Source: Devosia equisanguinis (GTDB taxonomy: Bacteria > Pseudomonadota > Alphaproteobacteria > Rhizobiales > Hyphomicrobiaceae). From it: DNA of 45,685 bases. The stretch lies in contig CAMAYR010000004.1 of assembly GCA_945862355.1 (NCBI GenBank), positions 1 through 45,685 on the forward strand. The letters run 5' to 3'. Below are positions 26,113 to 33,872 of this stretch, piece after piece. Made by a program: the position numbers and the translations under genes. The notes under the pieces were generated by a model. That model was not told the DNA's origin. It saw nothing but the letters and a program-made list of their open reading frames with translations, and searched no databases. Position 1 is the stretch's first letter; every line of letters begins with the position of its first letter.

Positions 26113-26154
26113 GTCACCTGACCTTGAAAAGGATGTCACCTGACCTTGAAAAGG
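26111..26154. repeat. Perfect 22-base tandem duplication at an operon junction
   Basis: Two exact consecutive copies of a 22-base unit (26111-26132 and 26133-26154). The right copy contains the last codons and stop of the oxidoreductase gene (FKVR and TGA on the minus strand). The left copy repeats them as untranslated sequence and runs into the DUF35 start codon. Before the duplication, stop and start would have been one base apart. Confidence 0.95.
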
Positions 26155-27125
26155 ATCTTGCCTGTGCTCTCGCCGGATTCGCTGCGCCGGTGCGCCTCCA
26201 CCGCCTTCTCCAGCGGCAGCTCGCAGTCGATCAGCGGCTTGATCTTCGAGCCCAGCACCGGCCACATGCGCGGGACCATCTCGTCGGCGACCTTCATCTT
26301 GCGCGAAAGCTCCGACGTCCGCAGCATCGAGCCGTAGACCTGCGCGCGCTTCTGCATGATCGCGGACACCGGCACGGTGGCCCCGTTGCCGCCCGACACG
26401 TAGGACAGGCGGCCGTCGCGGACGAGAAGGTCGATGTTCTTGGCCGCATAGCCGTCTGCTGCGACCGGATCGAGCACAACGTGAACGCCTGCCCCGCTTG
26501 TGGCTTCCTTCAGCACCGCGACGAAATCCTCCGTGCGGTAGTTGACGACGCGCTCCGCACCGAGCCCCAGGGCAATGGCACGCTTCTCCTCCGTGCCGAC
26601 GGTTGCATAGGGCACTGCCCCGATCAGGCGGGCGATCTGAATCGCCGTCGAGCCGATGTTGCCGGTGCCGCCGTGGACCAGCACGCGCTCTCCGGGCTTC
26701 AGCCCTGCGATCTGGATCATGTTGAACCAGACCGTGAACAGGTTCTCCATGATTGCGCCATTCTCGCGCTCGGTGAGCGCTGGCGACTGCGGCAATGCGA
26801 GGCAGGCATCGGACAAGCAGTAGTCCGCATAGGCCCCGCCCTGGACGAGCGCGCAGACCTTCTCGCCGATCCGCTGCCGGTCGGCGGCGTCCCCCACCGC
26901 GACGATTTCGCCCGAGCATTCGAGCCCGAAGATCGGCGTGTGGCCGGGCGGGGGGCTGCCGCGCTTCCTCTGGCTGATGTCGTGCGGATTGACGCCGGCC
27001 CAGGCGACGCCGATCAGCACCTGCCCGGGCCCTGGCTCAGGGACGGGCATGTCCACAACCTCGAGCACCTCCGGCCCACCCGGACGCTTCTGGATGACCG
27101 CACGCATCTGGGAGGGGAGTGGCAT
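26136..27125 (-). CDS. Quinone oxidoreductase-like MDR protein
   Basis: 329 residues, ATG 27125. Medium-chain dehydrogenase/reductase without the catalytic zinc ligands. N-terminal GroES-like part: VIQKRPGGPEVLEVVDMPVP, WAGVNPHDI, GLECSGEIVAVG. Rossmann part: VLVHGGTGNIGSTAIQIARL and an ending STGKILFKVR. The GxGxxG variant GGTGNIGS fits the NAD(P)H:quinone oxidoreductase group that reduces enones or quinones with NADPH. It is the first gene of a minus-strand operon with DUF35 and once perhaps the thiolase, so an enoyl-type substrate in lipid breakdown is possible. A related enzyme lies at 28721-29653. Confidence 0.87.
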   Translation of the reverse strand: MPLPSQMRAVIQKRPGGPEVLEVVDMPVPEPGPGQVLIGVAWAGVNPHDISQRKRGSPPPGHTPIFGLECSGEIVAVGDAADRQRIGEKVCALVQGGAYADYCLSDACLALPQSPALTERENGAIMENLFTVWFNMIQIAGLKPGERVLVHGGTGNIGSTAIQIARLIGAVPYATVGTEEKRAIALGLGAERVVNYRTEDFVAVLKEATSGAGVHVVLDPVAADGYAAKNIDLLVRDGRLSYVSGGNGATVPVSAIMQKRAQVYGSMLRTSELSRKMKVADEMVPRMWPVLGSKIKPLIDCELPLEKAVEAHRRSESGESTGKILFKVR

Positions 27126-27277
27126 CGATGTCGCTCTCAGTTGAAACGGGATTTCGTTGTGTCTATGGTCGACCCTCGCCGCGGCTGGTCCGGCTTGTCA
27201 AGGATCGGCACTATTCCTGCTCCCGGTAGCGGTCGCGCGACGGGGAGAGGGTACACACAGAGGGAACCGCAAGGCAC

Positions 27278-28144
27278 ATGAAGCCGGCGCCATTCACGTA
27301 CCATGATCCCAAGACGGCCGCGGAGGCTGCCGCGCTGCTCGGGCAGCTCGAGAACGCGCGCGTTCTGGCCGGCGGCCAGTCGCTCATGCCGATGATGAAC
27401 TTCCGATACGTGATGCCCGACCACATCGTCGACATCAACGGCATCGGTGAGCTCAGCTACATCCGAAACATCGGCGGCAACCTGTCGTTCGGCGCCCTGA
27501 CGCGCCAGCGCGAGATCGAGTTCTCCGAGGAGGTGAAGGCGGCCTGTCCGATCATCACCGAGGCGCTGAGCTGGGTCGGCCATCGCCAGACGCGCAATCG
27601 CGGCACCATCGGCGGATCGGTATGCCACATGGACCCCTCCGCCGAGCTTGTTGCCGTAACGGCCCTGCTCGACGGCACTCTGACGGCGAAATCCAAGGAC
27701 GGCGACCGCAAGATCTCGATGGCCGATTTCGCCCAGGGCTTCATGTCCACGGCCTTGACCGATGGCGAGATGCTGACCGACATCACGGTGCCGCTGTGGC
27801 CCAAGGGACATGGCTACGCCTACGAGGAGTTCGCGCGGCGCCACGGCGACTTCGCGATCGCAGCGTCGGGCTGCCTCGTCGAGGTAGTGAACGGTTCGAT
27901 CAAGCGCGCCTCGATCGTCGTCTCCGGCGTCCGGCCCAACCCCGTTCGGCTGACGGCAGCCGAGAAGGCGCTCGTCGGCCAGAAGCCGGGCGACAAGATC
28001 GCCGAGGAGGTCGCCGCCGAGGCCGGCAAGATCGACGCTATGGAGGACGCCTACGTGACGGCGGACTACCGTAAGCATCTGGGACAAGTGATGGTGAAGC
28101 GCGCCCTCAAGCGGGCCTTCGCGAAGGCCACGGGAGGAGCGTGA
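27278..28144 (+). CDS. coxM: FAD-binding medium subunit of a CODH/xanthine dehydrogenase-type enzyme
   Basis: 288 residues of the CoxM/CutM family, the electron-transfer flavoprotein of molybdenum hydroxylases. FAD-binding blocks are AGGQSLMPMMNFR (residues about 31-43) and TIGGSVCHMDPSAE (about 110-123), with the C-terminal CO-dehydrogenase flavoprotein domain following (GVRPNPVRLTAAEKAL). The ATG at 27278 is preceded by AAGG. It is divergent from the oxidoreductase gene, with 152 bases between. The 2Fe-2S subunit gene follows after four bases, but no large molybdenum subunit follows, which is odd because these enzymes need all three. The nearest large subunit is 5 kb away. Confidence 0.9.
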   Translation: MKPAPFTYHDPKTAAEAAALLGQLENARVLAGGQSLMPMMNFRYVMPDHIVDINGIGELSYIRNIGGNLSFGALTRQREIEFSEEVKAACPIITEALSWVGHRQTRNRGTIGGSVCHMDPSAELVAVTALLDGTLTAKSKDGDRKISMADFAQGFMSTALTDGEMLTDITVPLWPKGHGYAYEEFARRHGDFAIAASGCLVEVVNGSIKRASIVVSGVRPNPVRLTAAEKALVGQKPGDKIAEEVAAEAGKIDAMEDAYVTADYRKHLGQVMVKRALKRAFAKATGGA

Positions 28145-28148
28145 GAAG

Positions 28149-28643
28149 ATGGCAGACAAGCGCAAGATCAAAGTACGCGTCAACGGCAAGGACTACGAGC
28201 GGGAGGTCGAGACGCGGCTCCTGCTGTCCGACTTCATCCGCCACGAGCTTCGCCTCACCGGCACCCACGTCGGGTGCGAGCACGGTGTATGCGGCGCCTG
28301 CACGATACACTTCGACGGCCGCACCGCGCGCTCTTGCCTGATGCTGGCCGTGCAGGCCAATGGCCACGACCTGTATACCGTCGAGAGCCTCGCCAATGCC
28401 GACGGCAGCCTCAATCCGCTGCAGGAAGCCATGCGCGACAACCACGGCCTGCAGTGCGGCTACTGCACGCCGGGGGTGCTCATGACATTGACCGAGCATC
28501 TGCGCGATACGCCCGACACCGACGAACCTAAGGTTCGCGAGGCGCTGTCGGGCCATCTTTGCCGCTGCACAGGCTATCAGGGCATCGTGGACGCCGCTCT
28601 CGACGCCGCCGGCCGCTACAAGAAGCTCGGCAAGACGCCGTAG
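28149..28643 (+). CDS. coxS: 2Fe-2S small subunit of a CODH/xanthine dehydrogenase-type enzyme
   Basis: 164 residues. The first iron-sulfur cluster is plant-ferredoxin-like, with ligands in GCEHGVCGACTIHFDG and the Cys of ARSC. The second lies in the helical domain, with ligands in QCGYCTPG and CRCTGYQ. All eight Cys are present. The protein passes electrons from the molybdenum centre to the FAD subunit encoded just upstream, with four bases between the genes. A T-rich hairpin after the stop suggests the transcript ends here, so the unit is coxM-coxS only. Confidence 0.93.
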   Translation: MADKRKIKVRVNGKDYEREVETRLLLSDFIRHELRLTGTHVGCEHGVCGACTIHFDGRTARSCLMLAVQANGHDLYTVESLANADGSLNPLQEAMRDNHGLQCGYCTPGVLMTLTEHLRDTPDTDEPKVREALSGHLCRCTGYQGIVDAALDAAGRYKKLGKTP

Positions 28644-28688
28644 ACGCCACTTCGACGTCGTAAGCGCAGGTCCAATCTGGAAAGTCGA

Positions 28689-28722
28689 GGGCGGATCCGA
28701 CGGGTCCGCCCCACTTTATTTT
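28689..28722 (+). terminator. Rho-independent terminator after coxM-coxS
   Basis: GGGCGGA at 28689-28695 pairs with TCCGCCC at 28705-28711, and the stem continues inward with a G-U and two G-C pairs around a three-base loop. The tail CACTTTATTTTA is T-rich. It starts 46 bases after the coxS stop and overlaps the last codons of the convergent oxidoreductase gene. Its presence argues that a large-subunit gene was not simply missed downstream. Confidence 0.7.
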
Positions 28723-29653
28723 ACCGCACCTTGAACACCAGCTTGCCTCTCAGGTGCCGGCTCTGGCTCACCTTGTGCGCCTCCTGCGCGTCCTTCAGGT
28801 CGTAGAGCGTCACCTCCGGCACGTGAACGGCGCCGACCGAATGCAACTGCATGATGCGCTCGAGGTGGTGCCTGTCACGCCCAACGGCCGGCCGAAGCGA
28901 GACGACATCGCTGCGCGCGGCCGGCACCGGTGCCTTGGCCCCCGACGCGATGAACGCCGCACGCCCGCCGGGCTTCAACACCTGGAACGACTTCTGCGTC
29001 ACCTCGCCCCCGACCGTGTCGAATACGCAATCGACGTCGGAGACGACCTTGGTGAAGTCCTGCGTGCGATAGTCGATCACCTCGTCGGCGCCGAGCTTGC
29101 GGGTGTAGTCGTGATTTGCAGCACTCGCCGTCGTGATGACGCGCGCGCCGATGTGCTTTGCAAGCTCGATCGCGAAGCCTGCGACGCCACCCGCGCCGCC
29201 GTGGATCAGGATCGTCTCGCCCTTCTGCAGCTTCAGCGTGTCCTCCACCGACACGAGCGCGGTTAGCCCGATCAGCGCGAGTGCCGCGGCATCGACATGG
29301 CTTACCCCCTCCGGCTTCCTCGCGCAGATCGCCGCCTTCATGGCGATTTTTTCGCAATAGGTGCCTTCCTGGCCGACATCGCACACGCCGAGCACGGCAT
29401 CGCCCACCCGGTAGTCCGTAACGCCCGGCCCAATCGCGCTTACCACGCCGGAGAAATCGCGACCGAGAATGTAGGGAAACGTCGAGATCGTGGCGTAGGC
29501 ACTGCCGTCGCGCACCTTCCAGTCCGCGCCGTTGATGCTGGCGGCATGGATGTCGACCACGATCTGGCCGGCGCTTGCCACCGGATCGGGTAACTCGCCC
29601 AAGCGCAGCACTTCGGGACCGCCGTGGCGCTCCATGTAGACAGCCTTCATCAT
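28721..29653 (-). CDS. Zinc-independent NADP-dependent oxidoreductase (MDR family)
   Basis: 310 residues; the double ATG at 29653/29650 is preceded by a perfect AGGAGG. GroES-like part: AVYMERHGGPEVLRLGELP, NGADWKVRDG, LGRDFSGVVSAIG. Nucleotide-binding part: IHGGAGGVAGFAIELAKHIGA, then VIDYRTQDF and a final HLRGKLVFKVR. It belongs to the quinone oxidoreductase/zeta-crystallin group and probably reduces enones or quinones with NADPH. The last base pairs overlap the terminator of the convergent coxMS unit. It differs clearly from the relative at 26136-27125, so this is not a recent duplication. Confidence 0.87.
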   Translation of the reverse strand: MMKAVYMERHGGPEVLRLGELPDPVASAGQIVVDIHAASINGADWKVRDGSAYATISTFPYILGRDFSGVVSAIGPGVTDYRVGDAVLGVCDVGQEGTYCEKIAMKAAICARKPEGVSHVDAAALALIGLTALVSVEDTLKLQKGETILIHGGAGGVAGFAIELAKHIGARVITTASAANHDYTRKLGADEVIDYRTQDFTKVVSDVDCVFDTVGGEVTQKSFQVLKPGGRAAFIASGAKAPVPAARSDVVSLRPAVGRDRHHLERIMQLHSVGAVHVPEVTLYDLKDAQEAHKVSQSRHLRGKLVFKVR

Positions 29654-29811
29654 CGTCGTCCTCCTCGGGTTCTCATTTCCGGCAGGATGAGGGGAGGCCG
29701 CCTGCAACGCAAGCATGCAGCCTGGCGGGCATCCGGCCGCTCTTGTTCCCCGGCCCGTGCTCGTGCAGGGTCGCATCCTCGATCCGGCTCCGCAATTCCA
29801 ACGGCCCGAAC

Positions 29812-30669
29812 ATGCAAGACGCACTCACGATCACGGTTGGCGACGCGACCATCACCAGCGTGTGGGACGGCACGCTCGAAGCGGGCCTCGCCACGATCCT
29901 AGGCCTCGATCCGCAAGAGGCGAGCCGCCACGTCGAGGCGGCGTGGCGCGAGACCGGGGATAATCCACTGGTGCTGCCGGTGCGCGCCTTCATCGTGCGC
30001 AGCGCAGGGCGCATCGCGCTGATCGATACGGGGTCGGGCACCACCAAAGGGCCGACGATGGGCCATCTGCCGGCAAGCCTCGCCGCCGCGCATATCGCCC
30101 CCGCCGACATCGATGCCGTGGTGCTCACACACCTTCACATGGACCACGTCGGCGGCCTTCTCGACGAAGCCGGCGGCCCGGCATTCCCGAATGCCGAGCT
30201 GCTCGTCCACCACGCGGAGGCGGCATATTTCCTGGACACACCATTGGCGCAACTCGATGCGCGCTCGGCACGCAACGTGGATTTCCAGCGCGCAGCCATC
30301 GCCGCCTACGGCCCTCGCGTCCGACGCGTGGCCGACGGCGAGGGGCTGGCCGGCATCGCCGCATACCTGGCTCCCGGCCATACGCCCGGCCACACAGCCT
30401 GGCGCATCAAGTCCCGCGGGGAGACGGCCGTTGTACTCGGCGACGTCGTCCACATGAGCGCCATCCAGCTCCCCCTCCCGCTCACACCGATGATCTACGA
30501 TGTCGATCCCGATCTCGCCGCCCGAACGCGCATCGCCCTGCTCGACGAGATCGCCGACCGTGACCTCCTCGTCGCCGGCGCGCACCTTCCCGCCTCCGGT
30601 CTCGGCCGCATCGCGCGCGACGGGGCGGGCTACCGCTTCATCCCGGCCGGGTCCGTCGTGCGGTCATGA
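29812..30669 (+). CDS. Metallo-beta-lactamase-fold hydrolase
   Basis: 285 residues from ATG 29812; the frame is open upstream but that part overlaps the divergent gene and lacks family features. The di-zinc motif is THLHMDHVGGL (HxHxDH). It is followed by the His of APGHTPGHTAW and the Asp of VLGDVVHM, with a final GAHLPASGLGRI giving the last His. The pattern fits quorum-quenching lactonase, or generic AhlD/GloB-like, hydrolases; PTPGHTPG-like loops are common to both. Its stop overlaps the end of the convergent XdhC gene by 40 bases. Given the LuxR gene at the right end, an acyl-homoserine lactonase role is possible but unsupported. Confidence 0.85.
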   Translation: MQDALTITVGDATITSVWDGTLEAGLATILGLDPQEASRHVEAAWRETGDNPLVLPVRAFIVRSAGRIALIDTGSGTTKGPTMGHLPASLAAAHIAPADIDAVVLTHLHMDHVGGLLDEAGGPAFPNAELLVHHAEAAYFLDTPLAQLDARSARNVDFQRAAIAAYGPRVRRVADGEGLAGIAAYLAPGHTPGHTAWRIKSRGETAVVLGDVVHMSAIQLPLPLTPMIYDVDPDLAARTRIALLDEIADRDLLVAGAHLPASGLGRIARDGAGYRFIPAGSVVRS

Positions 30670-31694
30670 TCGGTCTCGATGTGCGCCTGGAGAGCAGTGA
30701 GCGCTTGTGCGGCAATGGCGACAGCCACCACGGCGGGGTTCTTGCTGCGGATGCCGGGCAGCCCGATGGGACAAGCGATAGCATCGAGGCCGCTTCCATT
30801 GCAGCCGTCTTCCATTAGACGCGCGACCAGTCGCTCCCGCTTCAACGGCGAACCGATCACCCCCAGATAGAGCGCCCCACCCGATTGCACGAGCGCGCGG
30901 ATCACGGCGAGGTCGCAGTCGTGACCGGCTGTCATCACCGCATGAAGACCGCCGGGCGCTGTCTCGCTCGCGAGGCGTGCGGGATCATCGCTCATCATCG
31001 TGCGCACGCGCTCGTCGGTCCCCGGCGGAAAATGACCTGGCGCCGTGTCGATCCAGACGACCTCGAAGGGTAGATCCGCGAGCAATTTGACGAGCGCGCG
31101 CGCGACAAGACCGGTGCCATAGACATGAAACCGCGGTCGTGCCGGCGCGAGCCGCTCGATCACCGTCTCGCCCTCGCCCACCCCGGCCCTGACGAGCGAA
31201 AGCTCGGGCACCTCGACGGGCCGCCGAGCCGCGTCCCGCAAAATCTCCGGTGCGCGTACCGCATCGGCGGGAAGCAGCTGCGGCGCGCTGCCGGAGAGCA
31301 GCTTGCGGCTGAAGACGGCAGCGTGGCCCGCGGCAACAGCGGCGAGGTCGAGCGCTGCCAGCTCCTCGGGTCCGAAGACCTCGAGAAAAAACTCGATACG
31401 ACCACCCGTGCTGGCGCCCAGCACGTCGCCCGTCGGAAAGCCGAGCCTTGTGCGCGTCCATCGCGGCTGTCCGCTACGCTCGTATCGTGGCACTTCGGCA
31501 ATGAGCCCGCGCGCGGCTGCGATGGCGCGTGCCTCAACCTCGCCACGACCGATCTTTCCTTCGAGCCCCGTCGCCCAAACGAGCATCGCTGCCCCCACCG
31601 ACCGCGGCGTCGGTCCAGTCGTCTCGAGGATGACGACGCGCGCGACCGGGCCTTCGCGCGCCGCGATCTCTGCTATCCGTTGCAACCAGTTCAT
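30630..31694 (-). CDS. XdhC-family molybdenum cofactor maturation protein
   Basis: 354 residues, ATG 31694. The N-terminal XdhC domain shows PVARVVILETTGPTPRSVGAAMLV and GLEGKIGRGEVEARAI; the usual GSIGGGxLE reads GKIGRGEVE here, with Arg for the middle Gly. The Rossmann-like second domain has FHVYGTGLVARALVKLLADL, WIDTAPGHFP, AVMTAGHDCDLAVI and LGVIGSPLKRERL, ending with GIRSKNPAVVAVAIAAQAL. XdhC binds molybdenum cofactor, promotes its sulfuration and inserts it into xanthine dehydrogenase-type enzymes. The likely client is the coxL product encoded 2 kb away. It follows the M20 amidohydrolase gene by 128 bases and overlaps the convergent hydrolase gene at its 3' end. Confidence 0.88.
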   Translation of the reverse strand: MNWLQRIAEIAAREGPVARVVILETTGPTPRSVGAAMLVWATGLEGKIGRGEVEARAIAAARGLIAEVPRYERSGQPRWTRTRLGFPTGDVLGASTGGRIEFFLEVFGPEELAALDLAAVAAGHAAVFSRKLLSGSAPQLLPADAVRAPEILRDAARRPVEVPELSLVRAGVGEGETVIERLAPARPRFHVYGTGLVARALVKLLADLPFEVVWIDTAPGHFPPGTDERVRTMMSDDPARLASETAPGGLHAVMTAGHDCDLAVIRALVQSGGALYLGVIGSPLKRERLVARLMEDGCNGSGLDAIACPIGLPGIRSKNPAVVAVAIAAQALTALQAHIETDHDRTTDPAGMKR

Positions 31695-31822
31695 GGAATA
31701 GCGCCGGCTTTCTCGCGACCCGGCCAGCGGGCATCGCCGACCACAGCTCTCGCTGGTGCTTGGTAGAGCGGAAAGACCTGCTTCTCAAGGTTGCGTCCGC
31801 GGCCGCCCAGCGATGGACCCTG

Positions 31823-33082
31823 TCATGACAGGGTACGGCCATCGGGTGCGAGGGCGCCCAGGAACTCCAGAACTGCACGCACCGACAGCTCGACATCCTC
31901 GGCTTTAACGGATTCATCGGGGTGGTGGCTGATGCCGCCTTTGCAACGCACGAACAGCATGCCGATCGGGCACAACTTGCCGACCGCAAGCCCATCGTGA
32001 CCGGCACCGCTGGGCAATCCGATGACCGGGCCTGCAACTTTCTCCGCCGCTGCGGTGAGGTGCCGGATGAGCCGGGGATCGCACTCCACGGCCTTTTCGT
32101 TGTAGCGTTCGTCGAGCTTGACTGTGAGCTGTCGGCGCCGCGCGATGGCGCGAAACTGCTTGTCGATCTCCCGGCAACCATTGCGCCGATTGCGATCCAT
32201 TGGGCTCCTGATGTCGATGCTGAACCGGGCTTCACCCGGCACCACGTTGACGGCACCTGGAATGGCCGCGATGCTGCCGACTGTCGCGACGAGCCCCGGC
32301 ATATCACGGGCGATCGCCTCCACCGCCAGCACCATCTCTGCCGCGCCCGCCAGTGCGTCCCGCCGCAGCTTCATCGGCAGCGTACCCGCGTGTCCGGCCT
32401 TGCCCCGCACCTCGACCTGAAAACGGCTGGCGCCGCTTATCGCCGTAACGACGCCGATCCCGAGACTTTCCGCCTCGAGCACCGGGCCCTGCTCGATATG
32501 AACCTCCACATAGCCCAGGATGTCGGATGCACGCCGTCTGGCTCCGTCGAGCACATCGCCCGGCTCGCATCCGAATGCGGCGAGCGCTTCGGCCAGCGAC
32601 ACCCCATCGGCGTCCGCGGCTTTCAGACTTTCGGGGTCGACTTCGCCGGCAATCGCCCTCGAGCCGGTCAGCGTGACGGGAAAGCGGACTCCCTCCTCGT
32701 CTCCGAAGGCCAACACCTCGACCGCGAACGGCAGCTTGCGACCGAGGCGACGCAGTTCCGCCATCGCCTCGATCGCGGTAACGACGCCCAGGCAGCCATC
32801 GAAACGGCCGGCGTTGCGCACCGAATCGATATGCGAGCCGAGCAGCAGCGTCTTGGCCGCGCGAGCTGCGCTCTCCGTGCGGCCCACGACGGTTCCTGCC
32901 GCGTCTATCGAGACCGCCATGCCGGCATCGCGCATCCACGCGGAGACCATTGCAGCTGCAGCCTTGTGCTCGGAAGATAGATAAAGACGCGTGATCTCGC
33001 CGGGCACACTCGTCAGAGTTGCCAACTGATCGAGCCGCGCCATGATCCGAGCGGCCAGCGTATGTCGAGGTTGACGTGCCAT
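31823..33082 (-). CDS. M20 amidohydrolase (allantoate / N-carbamoyl-L-amino acid type)
   Basis: 419 residues, ATG 33082. Two-metal peptidase-fold hydrolase: GSHIDSVRNAGRFDGCLGV (His and Asp ligands), FGDEEGVRFP (Glu pair), VHIEQGPVLE (His), then the dimer-domain RGKAGHAGTLPM and the final GAGHDGLAV and KGGISHHPDE. These are the hallmarks of allantoate amidohydrolase, N-carbamoyl amino acid hydrolase and ureidoglycolate hydrolase; single residues that separate them cannot be judged here. With xdhC and a molybdenum hydroxylase next door, a role in purine or other N-heterocycle breakdown is the natural reading. The gene is divergent from coxS at 33392. Confidence 0.9.
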   Translation of the reverse strand: MARQPRHTLAARIMARLDQLATLTSVPGEITRLYLSSEHKAAAAMVSAWMRDAGMAVSIDAAGTVVGRTESAARAAKTLLLGSHIDSVRNAGRFDGCLGVVTAIEAMAELRRLGRKLPFAVEVLAFGDEEGVRFPVTLTGSRAIAGEVDPESLKAADADGVSLAEALAAFGCEPGDVLDGARRRASDILGYVEVHIEQGPVLEAESLGIGVVTAISGASRFQVEVRGKAGHAGTLPMKLRRDALAGAAEMVLAVEAIARDMPGLVATVGSIAAIPGAVNVVPGEARFSIDIRSPMDRNRRNGCREIDKQFRAIARRRQLTVKLDERYNEKAVECDPRLIRHLTAAAEKVAGPVIGLPSGAGHDGLAVGKLCPIGMLFVRCKGGISHHPDESVKAEDVELSVRAVLEFLGALAPDGRTLS

Positions 33083-33391
33083 CTGCAGTGTCCACCGCCT
33101 AGCGGTCTACAACGGGGAAAACGCCGATGTAGCCGGACATTAAACTTAAGTCACAAAGGCATAGCCCCGTCATTTATCCGTCATCAGAGTAAACCTCCAG
33201 CACGAATTCGCCGCGCCCCGGCCGTCTCCCGCCAAATTCGTCGGGCGAAGCACGTGGAAGCACGTGTATGACGGCGCCAACTGCGGCGTCACCACTGTTC
33301 AGGTGGTGCATTGCCCGCGTCTCGATGATCGGGCAGTGTGCCACTGTGTAAGTCTTGCCGCTGCCCGCGCGGTTCCATTGGGGAGAACGCC
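33083..33391. promoter_or_regulatory. Divergent promoter region with tandem CACGTG-containing repeat
   Basis: 309 bases separate the divergent amidohydrolase and coxS genes and hold no gene. Two perfect adjacent copies of the 10-mer GAAGCACGTG (33247-33256 and 33257-33266) each contain the palindrome CACGTG. A further short palindrome ACTTAAGT lies at 33144-33151 in the AT-richest part. These are candidate binding sites for a regulator shared by both operons. No -10/-35 pair was clear enough to call. Confidence 0.45.
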
Positions 33392-33856
33392 ATGACGGAG
33401 ATCTCGGTAGAGGTCAACGGCCGCACCATCCGGCGCGAGATCGAGCCAAACCTCTTGCTGGTCGATTTCCTCCGCCAGGATCTGGCGCTGACGGGCACCC
33501 ACGTCGGCTGCGACACGGCCCAGTGCGGCGCCTGCACGGTCCATATCGACGGACACGCCGCAAAGGCCTGCAACGTGCTCGCCGTGCAGGTGGACGGCTC
33601 CAACGTCATGACCATCGAGGGCCTGTCACGCGGCGCCGACCTGCATCCCGTCCAGGTTGCCTTTCGCGAGGCCCATGCGTTGCAGTGCGGCTTCTGCACA
33701 CCGGGCATGGTGATGGCTACAGTAGACCTGCTAGCCCGGACCCCGAAACCCACGGAGAGCGAAATCCGCTCGGGACTGAAGGGCAACATCTGCCGCTGTA
33801 CGGGCTATCACAACATCGTCAAGGCCGTGCAGATCGCCAGCGGCCAAACCGTTTGA
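33392..33856 (+). CDS. coxS: 2Fe-2S small subunit of molybdenum hydroxylase (second set)
   Basis: 154 residues, ATG 33392 with GGGGAG upstream. Ferredoxin-like cluster ligands lie in [20 protein letters not shown] and the Cys of KACNVL; the second cluster lies in [11 protein letters not shown] and [10 protein letters not shown]. It starts a complete small-large-medium set on the plus strand, with 16 bases to the large-subunit gene. It is clearly distinct from the coxS at 28149, so the two sets are separate lineages and not a local copy. Confidence 0.94.
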   Translation: MTEISVEVNGRTIRREIEPNLLLVDFLRQDLALTGTHVGCDTAQCGACTVHIDGHAAKACNVLAVQVDGSNVMTIEGLSRGADLHPVQVAFREAHALQCGFCTPGMVMATVDLLARTPKPTESEIRSGLKGNICRCTGYHNIVKAVQIASGQTV

Positions 33857-33872
33857 GCCTGGAGTGTCGTCC

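Noticed and set aside
29812-30669. Acyl-homoserine lactonase linked to the LuxR gene
   Set aside because: The metal motif is common to many hydrolases, and the LuxR gene is 14 kb away in another context.
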